This document shows positions 1 to 10,800 of a stretch of DNA of 64,000 bases, one piece after another. The notes below the pieces were generated by a model, which ran no database searches, was not told the origin of the DNA, and was given only the letters and a program-made list of their open reading frames with translations. The stretch's first letter is position 1; each line of letters opens with the position of its first letter. The DNA comes from Mauremys mutica (taxonomy: Eukaryota > Chordata > Testudines > Geoemydidae): positions 9,203,501-9,267,500 of the forward strand of contig NC_059084.1 of NCBI RefSeq assembly GCF_020497125.1. Direction: 5' to 3'. The translations under genes were made by a program, and so were the position numbers.

Positions 1-1250
1 ACACTTTATGGCATCACTTTATGGCATCAGCTGAAATGGAACCCACAACCACCAGTGACACTCAGTCGTACAGTTCTGATTTCTTCCAGTCAATAGCGGT
101 GATGCACAAAGAGACTGAACAATTTCTTATAATGTAATTCCATTTCACTGTTAAGAGATGTGCTTTAATAGCTATATTTTAAATATGTCCAACATGTTTG
201 CATAGGAGAGAGGGAACTTAGTAATGGTAATGCTTTTCAAATGTGAATGCAAATACTCATCAGTTATTTAATTTCCAGATAAGTCAGAGTGAGAATGTCA
301 AGGATTAGCTGTCATATTTATACCTGGTCTCTTGCTATAATAATAAACAGCACACTTACATGCCTCTCAGACTACTTCCTCTTATTCCAAAGACTCCATT
401 TGTTTAGCATTTCAGAACAATTTAGTTGAATCAGAAAAATAAAAATATAAAAAAGCTTCTATTTCAGACTTAGTCACACAGAAAGGAATTTGTACATATT
501 ATACAACATACTAACGGATTCTGACATCTTTAGCAACTGAAATGCTGGGGAAAAAAACAGTCAGTGGAATAGGAATACAAAATAAAATATATAAATTCTG
601 ATGTCTCCACTACGATAAAGGATTCTCATCTATTATACATGATGTACTAGAAAAAGTCTGCAATAATAATGACATCCACACTACAGAACTTGTTTTGATT
701 ACTTGAAAATAGCAAATAGCTCAGAACTTCTTGCTCACCGTATCTATGTGAGTTTTCGCTTCTCCCTAAATTTTAACTTCAGTCATAATTCTCTTCCTGG
801 TTTGTTCAAGAGCTTGAATTCCATCTCCAGTTGCTTTGGATTTCCTGGAAATAGAAATGCCAGCTAAAATAGAATATAATAGCCTAACCATGGGCTCAGC
901 CAATGGTCTCTGATAGTACAGTGACTTGTTTTAAGCTTTAAACCTGCAGGGCAAAGGAATAAAGCTCACAAAAGCGAGACATCTTTAAAGCCTCCCATTT
1001 TAAGCATTTTAGTCACTTAGTTTTCAACCATATTTCAACTGTTGAGTTTTGCACGTACTAGGACAGATTTTCAAGAGGGCTTAGTAGCCACAAATGGGGG
1101 CAGAAATTCGAAAGAACTTAGCTCTCATTTAGACACCTAGATTTTCAAATTTGCTCACCAGACATCATCTGTATGCAATTCAAAAATGTATTGAGGTTTG
1201 TAAAGAACGTAATAAACTCACAGAACATTGCGATGAGGCTATGCATAACG
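1..1250. other. AT-rich single-copy DNA, nothing recognised
   Basis: I see no long open frame, RNA gene or recognisable repeat here. Base composition is typical of non-coding vertebrate DNA. It could be intron or intergenic sequence. Confidence 0.6.
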
Positions 1251-1311
1251 AACCTGATCCAATGCCCACTGAAGTCACTGGGAGACTTTCCATTGACTTC
1301 ACTTGTTATAC
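1251..1311. repeat. Short palindromic dispersed repeat (GATCCAATGCCC type)
   Basis: A 'gatccaatgccc' arm is followed by 'gaagtcactggga' and then 'ccattgacttcact', the layout of a small palindromic repeat seen again at 2916-2985 and, as a half copy, near 19655-19700 (attgacttcaatgggctttggatca). The copies are eroded. These look like remnants of miniature inverted-repeat transposons, but I cannot name the family. Confidence 0.45.
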
Positions 1312-2915
1312 AATCAGACACTGTATCATTTTGATTTAACATGGCACTTTGCAATCCAGAATCTCTTTTAATCCCCATTCTTTCCCCCAAGTGATACAAT
1401 TCTAACAACGCTGTCAAATGAAAATTCTGTTCAAAACATGATGTGTGTTTGAAAGAGAAAAATAAATCATTGTTAAACAAACTAGCATGTTAGCATTTCT
1501 AAAGCTGTTGAAAAAATGCATGAAGTGTGTGTGTTTTGGGGGGGGGGGGGGGTTTCCCCTCCAAGAAAAAGTAGCACAACATTATTTTGATGCAGCCACT
1601 GAAAGTAGACTGACCTTTCATATTTAGTTTTCTTCTTGGAACTAAGGGCAAAGTGAACTTGAAATAATGTGCCAGAAGGCGCACAGTGTTGTGAACATAT
1701 GTAACTTGATAGCAAAGACGCTTCCTTTATAGACAATGGGTGCATTGAATAGACAAGCAGATAGCACATTTACATGAAGACCAAACTGAAGATATAACAC
1801 AAAGCTCAGCACAGTAAAATGATGAGACAGAACATCATTACCTCAGGAATTTTTGGTTCGTTTGCATCTCTAGATTCCTCCCCACCCAACAACAACAAAC
1901 AATGGTTCTTACCTCGGAGACCAAAACACAGCCCCTCTCTAAAAAGACAGGGGAACCCACCAAAGAAGTGATTTTGACAGGAGCCTCAAAGCTCCAGTGC
2001 AGAAGGGAATTTCTAGCACCTGGTGATGAATCAGTAAACTGAAACTACAAATAAGCCCATTGACTCTTATAGAGAGACAGGAGTGAGGAGCATGGCCTGT
2101 ACAATAGGTAGATTAATATTACCCAATAACCACTGCAGAGAAACTTGGCTAACAAAACTCATTCCACCAGACAAATGAGCTGACAGAAATTTCAAAGGGT
2201 GAAGCGATGTTGCCTATTGTAAAATAACTCTTGCATAGATGAGGTATCAAAGCAGCCAAAACACATGGGAATACACAGATAGCATGGTGGAGATATGTAA
2301 TGCACACCAATGCCTTACACAGCCAATATCTGCACAAATGTCAAATATGGAGGAGGAATTAGTGTATTTAGTCATATTATTTTGTTTTGTTTGTTAAGGA
2401 TGTAACTAAAGTTAGTTTAAAGCAGCTGAAAAGAGCAGCCCAAGGCTTTTTACTTGCCAGGGCAGAAAATGTTTTAGGCAGAATGGCTGAGCAAAAAACC
2501 CAAAAACAAAATGGGGAGGTGGGAGGAGTGGCAGGCTGGCCAATCCAGATAAAAAAATAAAACTAATCAGTGACTGAGACAAAAAAAGATACGAAGCTGG
2601 TGACCAGGACAACTGCCCTTGCCCAGCCCTAGAACGGGCCCTGGCAGCTGAGGAGAGAATGAAATACGCTCGGGGAGTAGAAATAATTAGAAGTTATACA
2701 TAATACAATGATCACAGTAGAACCAAATAATTTCCCGGCTGACAAAAAACATCAGAAAATATAAAGTACGAGACTTCTAGACCTCAGCATACCCACCAAT
2801 CCCCATGCTCAGGCCAATGATGCAGTTTGCTCTAGAAGAGCACAGATGAGCCATGCATCTCTAGAAGGATATGCATTAGTCACAAAGGATATCTTAATAC
2901 TGTGGTTTCTATAAG
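1312..2915. other. Non-coding stretch with a 15-G homopolymer
   Basis: This stretch has no supported gene. It contains an uninterrupted run of 15 G at 1538-1552, which is prone to length change. All open frames are short and lack family resemblance. Confidence 0.55.
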
Positions 2916-2985
2916 GGCCTGGTCCAATGCCCATTGTGATCAGTGGGAGTTTTTCCATTTACATCAGTGGATTTTGGTTCAAGCC
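2916..2985. repeat. Second copy of the palindromic dispersed repeat
   Basis: It starts 'ggcctggtccaatgccc' and ends 'ggattttggttcaagcc', which is close to an inverted copy of the start. The centre carries 'gatcagtgggag' and 'acatcagtgg'. It is the same family as 1251-1311. Confidence 0.5.
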
Positions 2986-3654
2986 TTGTATAAATAAATG
3001 AGTCAAAGCAAGCATTTAAGGGGTATATTTTCAGCCAGGCCGTCCTTTGCAGGTACAAGTTTTAGGGTGTAAATTGTGCCAGCAACAGAGAACGGCCCAT
3101 CTGAAAATATCATTTAAAGAACTGGAGTCCTGTAACAATCTGCACATCATGGATTTACTGCAAAGATAAGTGGTATTCTATGCTGTCACTGATAACTAAT
3201 TATGAAACTGAATATAAAACACAGTTATATTATCTCACTGTAAAGCTTTATGAACCATTTCCAAAATGCCCAAATTCTCCCTCCTGCCCAAAAAACCTGA
3301 AGTAAATCTAGGGCTAATCTTATTCTTGACCTGGAGCTCCTTCTGTTTGACTGCCTTTGACATCAGAATCCAAAAAAATTCTTGAAAAGCAAAGGACTGA
3401 TATTGCTTTATTGTGTTTATTGCCTTGAGCAGCATTTTACTGTTATCAATACACTAAGTGTATTATTTGTCATAAATCTGACACACAAATCTCACCTAAA
3501 TGAAGATGATTTCCTCTGAATGGAACACAGAACTATTCACATTTTTAATACAAATAGTAAACTGATTACATACATTCAATAATGTTAGACGTTAAAATCA
3601 ACCATCTTAGCTGCAAATGATCTGTTCCTCACCATGGGCACGATTACAGGCATA
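2986..3654. other. Non-coding, nothing recognised
   Basis: AT-rich sequence with no motif or repeat I can support. Confidence 0.55.
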
Positions 3655-3750
3655 ACAGGTATAATGGTTCCCATTTCAACAGAAAAGGTAAGTTGCTGAT
3701 GCTCAGAAAAGTTAAGTGATTTGTCCAAGGTCATACAGTGAGTTGCTCTT
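3655..3750 (-). mobile_element. MIR-type SINE fragment
   Basis: The plus strand reads 'ggttcccatttcaacagaaaa' and then 'gttaagtgatttgtccaagg' and 'catacagtgagttgctct'. This is the reverse complement of the conserved MIR core, which normally reads as a short 'ttgggcaagtcactta' and 'aaatggg' block. Only the core remains. The same family recurs at 25062, 50118 and 57738. Confidence 0.6.
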
Positions 3751-5394
3751 ACTGTCTACTGACAATCATTTTCAGCCACAGATTTACTTCTTGAGAAAGA
3801 CACACTGGCATGGATTTTCCCATGCACGACAGCCCCGTAGCCAGCTGACAGAGAACGTCCCCAGCACACACCGCACAGGATGGATGTAGGGCGCACACAT
3901 GCAAGCCCCCCTCACAAGCCTCAACACAGGGAGCAGGCCAAGGGTGGGGCTAGGAGTAGGAGGAGTTTGTTGGCAGCATAAAGAGCTGTGGTCATTCTGG
4001 GCAGCTCTTGGTTCTGGAGCTGCCCACATGTAGCCCAGGTCTCAGGCTGTTTCAGCACCTACTGCAGCCCAGAATCAGAAAGACACAAAGACAGTTTAAA
4101 ACTGCCCTTGCTCCAGATCCCCTGGGGCTGTGAGTTCTGCACTGCACCACCTGAAATTACAGCACAGAATCCCATTCACTCTTTTTATTTCTTCAACATC
4201 AAATCACTACTGGACTCCTTAACTGTCTCCCTAACTGAGGATTGCAGGGATTTGGGGATGTCCTGATTGCTCTCTCTGCACCTTTGTTATGATTTCCATA
4301 TATCCCAACTCTTTGATTTTTGCATGGTATGATAGATGGTGGTTTGCCCACTAAGCCATAAGGGGAAATTAGAAAACATAACATCCATCTTCAGAAACTG
4401 AAGCTTCTCTGAGAATGTCCATGGTAGAAATAAATACAAAATCTCCCTTATAGACTTAATGATTTGCCCTGTTCTATTCTTCCTCTCCATTCCGTTCCGC
4501 TATGCTCCTTCATATTGCTCTCTGCCACCCCATTCAGGACTTGGGTCCTTCTTCTACTCCTAAAACAGTCTCCCTACATCACAGGGCATTCAGTGGGTTT
4601 ACAGATCTACACACATAGATTTTGCACAAGGACTGATTTGTGCATGCAGAATTCACATATGTGCACTCACATTGGGTAGTAAAGTGTGCAATTACTCAAT
4701 CTCTAACTATAAATACTGGCTTGTATGCTCAGCTGAGGGTTTTTGCACATACAAATGGATATATATGCAAATGTAGAGGAAGCAATTAACAATATTGGCT
4801 AGATAGGGCAAATGTAAACTTGGCATAAGCAGCTGAAACTCTGACAAATCAATGAATATGGACCAGGGCATTTAATTTATTTATAGATATTAGCTCACCA
4901 ATATTTGCATGTAGAGACTGCAATTAATATAAATAATTCCACAATAGTTTTATTGGAATATCAGAATAAATTAAAATGTATATGGCACAAGAGTATTGAA
5001 TACCAGACTTGACTGTTCAAGTAATTAATGAGCCAAGTTATCTGAGTAAGAAAAAACAGAATGATGATTATTAGAAATATTTCATGACTTTGCTACCTGC
5101 TGTTTAGATGTACTTACAGGTAGCATTTATAATTAAAACCTTCTCTGTGCTTAGGCATCCATCTCTCTCTCTCTCTATTATTTCTTGCATATGTGGAATC
5201 CCTTAACCATAGAAAAATAATAGAAAAAGTTACTTGTAATTAAATTCTTTATGGGGTTTCTGATCAGCAATTCATATAAGGAAATCAGCTGCAGGTGTGA
5301 AGATGTAATCTAATGTTCATTATCAGCTGGGTCAGTTTAATCATTGATTTGACTTGTTGAGAGAACACCGGGGAAGACTTACGAGGTTAGGAAA
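3751..5394. other. Non-coding stretch with a short CT repeat
   Basis: A (CT)n run lies at about 5162-5176. The rest shows no gene, RNA or repeat I can name. Confidence 0.55.
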
Positions 5395-5465
5395 GAATTT
5401 TCAAAGGAGCCTAACGGAGTTAAGTGAATTTCAGAGGGAGCTCCCTTAGGCACCTTTGAAAATTC
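5395..5465. repeat. 71-bp foldback repeat
   Basis: The 20-bp ends at 5395-5414 and 5446-5465 are inverted copies with one mismatch (gaattttcaaaggagcctaa against gaattttcaaaggtgcctaa). A copy this short is a miniature palindromic element. Related arms ending in 'tgaaaat' occur at 14195, 20300, 24294 and 44002. Confidence 0.65.
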
Positions 5466-5664
5466 ATCTTAATGTGACTGGTGTAGGGGAAAATCAGACT
5501 GAATGATTCTACTTAGATTTATATGAAGCCACCATGTGAGACTGTGGCCTATGTCTCAAGCACAGGATTTTTCAAAACTAAGCCGAGTACCAGTAACCTT
5601 TGACTAAGTCCTATCCTAAGTTACAAGCTTGCAATGAGTAGACTGTTCAAGAACCTTCCTTTCA

Positions 5665-6105
5665 AACTATTTTCCAGATGTTTGCTTTCCATGGGAAGTA
5701 TTGATTTTTCATCAGAAAACAAAGGTCCAAAACCCAAAATATTTCAGCCAAAAGTGTATATTTGAAAATGCTGCTGCAGAGCCTCACGGGACTTATAGTT
5801 CATGTGCCTTATGTTCCCATTCTCCCCAGACAAGGCCTACCATCTTACACGGTGCACCATGCCCAGGGACTCCCATGATGCACTGCCTTCACTCTCCAAG
5901 AGGGGAGAATGTGATGCATCAGGGGAGGTGTAGTCCAATTAGGGAGCATGGCCTGGAGAAGAGAAAGGGAGCATAGCACTGGAACTACAAGTCCTATGAG
6001 GCACTGTAGCAACATTTCCACATCGAAATATTTTGATTTTCAGCCTAAAAATTTCAATATTTGTATTTCCAGTGAAAACTCAAATTTGTTGTTTTTGTGG
6101 AGAAA
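5665..6105. mobile_element. Foldback element with long imperfect arms
   Basis: The block 5766-5807 and the block 5976-6017 are inverted copies, both 42 bp, matching at 34 positions without gaps. Outside them the AT-rich flanks are also roughly inverted ('caaaatatttc' near 5735 and its complement near 6025). The centre repeats 'catgatgca' and 'gatgcatc'. This is a non-autonomous DNA-transposon layout. I could not find clear ends or a target duplication, so the outer limits are approximate. Confidence 0.6.
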
Positions 6106-6172
6106 TAGTTTTTAACCACTTCTAGCAATGAGTTTTGCCTACTTTCAGGACTTGTGGTGAAAGTTTCGTAAG

Positions 6173-6801
6173 TAGGGCCCTACCAAATTCACAGTCATAG
6201 ATTTTAAAAATCGTAAATTTCATGATTTCAGCTATTTAAATTTGAAATTTCACCGTGTTGTAATTGTAGGAGTCCTGACCCAAAAAGGAGTTGGGAGGGG
6301 GGTTACAAGGCTATTGTAGGGGGGTGGGGTTGTGGTACTGCTACCCTTAGTTCTGCACAGCTGAGGGCAGTGGTGCTGCCTTCAGAGATGGGCAGCTGGA
6401 GAGCGGCAGCTGCTGGCTGGGAATCCAGCTCTGAAGGCAGAACCACTGCCAGAGCAGTACAGAAGTAAGGATGGCATGGTATGGTATTGCCAACCTTACT
6501 TCTGTGCTGCTGCGGGCGGGGCACTGCCTTCAGAGCTGGGCGCCTGGCCAACAGCAGCCACTCTCCATCCGCCCAGCTCTGAAGGGAGCATAGAAGTAGT
6601 GGTGGCAATACTGTGACTCCCCTAAACTAACTTTGTGACCCCCTGCAACTCCCTTTTTGGTCAGGACCCACAATTTGGTCTCACCCATGAAATCAGTATA
6701 GTACAGGGTAAAAGTACAGAAAAGAACAGATTTCACGGAGGGAGATCAGATTTCGTGCTCCATGATGCGTTTTTCATGACCATGAATTTGGTAGGGCCCT
6801 A
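6173..6801. mobile_element. hAT-type non-autonomous DNA transposon with 8-bp target duplication
   Basis: The left end is 'tagggccctaccaaattcac' and the right end, reversed, is 'tagggccctaccaaattcat'. Both ends continue into 'gtcat'. The flanks are 'ttcgtaag' (6165-6172) and 'ttcataag' (6802-6809), an 8-bp duplication with one change, which is the hAT superfamily signature. The interior is GC-richer, with repeated 'cttcagagctgggc' blocks (near 6380 and 6530, and inverted near 6570), and no transposase frame. A pair of 'aggagt' blocks with 'ggtcaggacc' near 6270 and 6655 extends the inverted symmetry inward. It is mobilised, if at all, by a transposase from elsewhere. Confidence 0.85.
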
Positions 6802-6999
6802 TTCATAAGCTCTGGTAAGGAGAGATTTCTCTTTGGCGAATGCCCTAACATGAACTGACATTTCTTGTGTCAAGGTCTGGGTCTTTTAAATTTGGATGGT
6901 TGTCCCTGGAACTAATATTATTGCTATAGACATAATTGTATTCCTGAAACTGGCTAAGCAGAAACACACTGTGGACCAGATCCTTATTTCATGTAAATC

Positions 7000-7062
7000 A
7001 ACATAGTTCTATTGACTTTTTTGGAAATATGGTGGTTTACACCAGCTGAGGATCTGACCCTG
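7000..7062. repeat. Fragment of a dispersed 'accagctgaggatctgacc' repeat
   Basis: The block 'gttctattgac', then 'ggtttacaccagctgagg' and 'atctgaccc' matches the style of fragments at 16447, 32345 and 34212. I take these as eroded copies of one old family that I cannot name. Confidence 0.4.
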
Positions 7063-7264
7063 CAATTAACAGATTGTTCTCCTTTGTGAATATAAACACT
7101 AACATTCCTCCTCATTTACCTCAAGAAATGGTAAATTCTGCTCTCCCTTTCACTGGTGCTCAAAGCCCAACTGGACACAGCAGAGCTGGTTGGAAATGTC
7201 ATTAAACTTGTAATTTCCTGCAAAAATGATTTGGGTTCCACGAACTTTCAGCAAATCACAGGAA

Positions 7265-7855
7265 TCCCGCTTGGTTCCCTGCCAGCTCATCTGGCCTGAG
7301 CCCAGCCATGCGGACAGCCACGAGCCAGGCACCCTGGGCTTCCATGGCCTGCAGTTCCAGAATAGCCCTGCCACACTAGGGCTTCCAGGATCCCTACCTT
7401 GGGCCTGGGAGCTTGGCAGATCTAGGAGACACCGCTTGAGCCAGGGCTCTCAGGATTTCCCAGCTCTACAGCTGTGAGCCTCAACTCTAACTGGTGTCCC
7501 TGGTTTGCCAGAAGCTGGGAATGAGCGACAGGTTATGGATCACTTGATGATTACCCATTATGTTCATTCCCTCTGGGGCACCTGGCACTGGATACTGTCA
7601 GAAGACAGGATACTGGGTTAGATGGACCTTTGGTCTGACCTTATGGCCGTTCTTATTTTCTTATGGGAGCCTGGAAGCCCCGGGGTTCTCTGGGCTTCCC
7701 AGCTCCCTGCTGTGGTGCTGGGAACCTGGAGGGATGGGACAGGCTTCAGAGTCTGTTGATTCAGGGCAGACTTTCCATACAGCCTGCCCTGGGGTTGGGG
7801 ACCCCAGAGCTTCGAGATTCCCAGGCCAGCTGAATCTCATGGCTGCCTGCTTGAC
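7265..7855. repeat. GC-rich repeated block split by a CR1 tail
   Basis: Both sides of the CR1 fragment carry related GC-rich phrases such as 'gggcttccag', 'gggcttccc' and 'cctgggagc', which suggests a single low-complexity repeat later split by the LINE insertion. Open frames through it carry no family motif and I do not regard them as genes. Confidence 0.45.
7493..7664 (+). mobile_element. CR1 LINE, 3' tail only
   Basis: It carries the 3' terminal block 'gccagaagctgggaatgagc', then 'tggatcacttgatgattacc', 'ctctggggcacctggc' and 'agatggacctttggtctgac', ending in 'ttcttattttcttat'. This is the 3' untranslated end of a CR1 family common in turtles. There is no coding sequence; it is a 5'-truncated insertion, as is usual for CR1. 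Confidence 0.8.
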
Positions 7856-10800
7856 AGAATGGATCACAAAAATATCAACTTGACACAGCAGCTGCTGGCC
7901 CTGGGGAGCAAAGTTCATTTCAGAAACACCATGGATCGGGATAAGGCCCTAAATTTGGAGGAAACAAACCCAACTCCCCTTTCCATGTGCAAGAGGATTT
8001 TCACCCAGTCATTACAATCAGTCAACTGGGGACATTATTTATGAAGAATCATATTTGCTATTTTGAGAGAAATTCTTAAAAAGGCACTGGGAACAACTGA
8101 TGTGACTTTGAACATGCAGTCCAGAGCCCAAGACTGTGTGCTGGTATCTTCCAAATCACCTGGCATGGCAAACAGAAGGATCACAGTGTGCAGTGAGAGA
8201 ACCTATTCACTTGATACCGGACACCTGGTTGTTTAGTGTTTGTGCATCCCCACAGTGGTGGACTGGATTCACAAAGAACAGTAACGGGTTGCAAGAAAAG
8301 TCAGAAAGTTTGAGGGGAAAGCAAAAGGAAAAATAAATGAAACAACGTTACTAGAACTTTTCAGGGACAGTCTTATGGAAAAGAACAATGATCGAATAAA
8401 GGCGCCCTACTAAGTTTAAAGAGTTCTGCTTGCTTTTCATGTCAAACATGCCACTTCCTCATGTGTCAAGAATGAGCAAAGCCAAAGCTCTGAAGATCTT
8501 AATGCTGATTTTAAGGGTTGGGTTTTGCAGCCTAACGATAAAACTTTATAATTATTTTTGTTCCTCCTGGCAAATTACAGAGTGGCAGAATGGTTCTGAT
8601 TCAGGGCCAGAAATTCTGGGGGTAGGCTGGGTTGACTTGACTCAAACAAGTCAGTGTAGCACAGTGTGGGAAATATATAGACTGGATTTTTTAAAAAAAA
8701 TTCCTTTAAGAATATTAGGACCAAAAGACTGATTTTAAAAATGGCTTGATTAATTTAGGGGTCTCTATTTTAGAGGCTCAATAGGAAGAGTCTGGCAGAT
8801 CTGAATTCCATGGAAGACACTTGTTTGGTACCAAAATCTAACCCCTTTTGGGCCAGAATCTTGGTATTTTGTTTTATGAGCCACTTCAGAGGCAAAGTCC
8901 CTTTTTTAAAGCCCTCAGTTCCTTGGGCTGCCTTGTCCTCTTCCTTTGAGCTCCTGAAAGGAATCCTTTGGGTCCAAGCTTCTCCATCTCTGCCAGATGT
9001 TATCTCATTTTGTTAGGGAGTACCAAGACCAAGAGGGCCCACATCTAGGTCCTGAGGATTCTGCAGTACCCATCACAGAGCCAGTTCAGTCTAAATAGAC
9101 AAGTCTTAACAGATCATTATTCCTCTTGCCTACAAACAATACAAGCTCAGAAAGGGATGATTTGGGGATAACTTTTCACTGCCTGACCTCCCTTTTGTAG
9201 GCATAATTGGTGCCTGTAAAAAACATGCTCCTACATCTTTTGTGCCTGCAGTACAAATCTAACCAGTCACACATCTAATTCTCTGGTGGTGGATGCAAAT
9301 GAAGGTTACTGGAGTAAGGCCAGAGCCACAAACTTCAGATCAAGTTCTTGTGGGATATTTTGATCCAGGATCTTGATTCACCTCATTGTACACAAAGAAG
9401 CAAAACACAAGTTTGGATACAAATCTGGAGCTGAACTTCCTCAAAATTTGGTGATGTTTAGAGCTGGAGTTCTGGTCCAATTACGTCTCATGCATTCTCA
9501 AGGGATTCTCTGTGAAACTATTGGGAGCTGAAGGTACATATGCAAGATCAGAATGTGGTCTAATTAAACATATAACTTAGAGTACCATGAAAATTCAAGA
9601 ATTGAAACTGCTTTACAAAGAGATATTACCAAATGTGTCAAGAGTGTGTATGTTACACGAAAAAGATTTACAGTGGTAATCACTATAAAGTTAATTTCTC
9701 TAAAATGTACTAACCTGATGTTTGTTTATCACGGTTTGACCCACGATTCTAACAAATGGATAGCAAATACAACAGGCCACCTTACAAGACAGCCAGGGTC
9801 TCAAAGATTATTGCTTGTGTAAGCCACTACATATCATGCCAACCACTTTAATAAAGATGCAGCCTATTTGCATAACACTCATTTGCATTATGTTGCTAGT
9901 TTGCATACTAGCTCCACCTCTTAACCTCATTCTCTTTTCATTGCAAAAACTTACATCTGCTACGGCAACAGATATCCAAAACTGTAGTTAGGAGCTTAGA
10001 ATTATGTTCTTGCTGAACATTTTATGACCTTGGCTTTTGCTACTGCAACTGCTATATTTAAAGTGTGAAGTTTTCAGCCAAATGTCTATTTTTTCTTGCA
10101 TCATATGAAATATGTTCCCTTATAATCTATATCATTTTGGTTTCATCCAATTTGCATGTGCAAACCAGACAGTGGTGCCTAGCTTCCCAGCATATGAATA
10201 GATGCACATGCAAAACAGGATTCTTGCCTACTTTTATGCATATTGCCAGTTGTGTATGAAACTCACTGTGCAAAATAATAAAAATTGAACCCAATAAATG
10301 CACTTGTATAGTATTCACTGTATATTTAAATTTAAATCCAAGTTAAGCAACACTGGCATGAAAATGTTTTAACTTAGGACTAATTGAAAAGAAAACTAAC
10401 AAATAAAAATGTAGTGTAAAATGCAGTATTCTATGTCTGCTTTGCATAACTTTTTTCTGTTTATTTACAAAAGAGTATATACCACTTGGAGTGATTACTT
10501 CATTTGTGTGGCACTGGGTTACAGCCCTGAGTACAGGATGTGGGTGTTGGAAAGTTTTACAAAAGAAAAACAAACACACCATGAATGACGTAGCTAGAAG
10601 ATGTCACCTAAAAGTGCAGCAATTGGAAAGCTACTGAGATTTGTTACCCACCAACCACTGATATCTGATATCCATTGGTCACCTACCTTTTTGCTACCCA
10701 CTATGATCTGAATTCCTAGGCTCTTACATGTGTAAAGATGGAACTCACCCATTAATCTTCATATGCTCCTTCAAGTCCTCCTGTACTTCTAGAGTACCCT

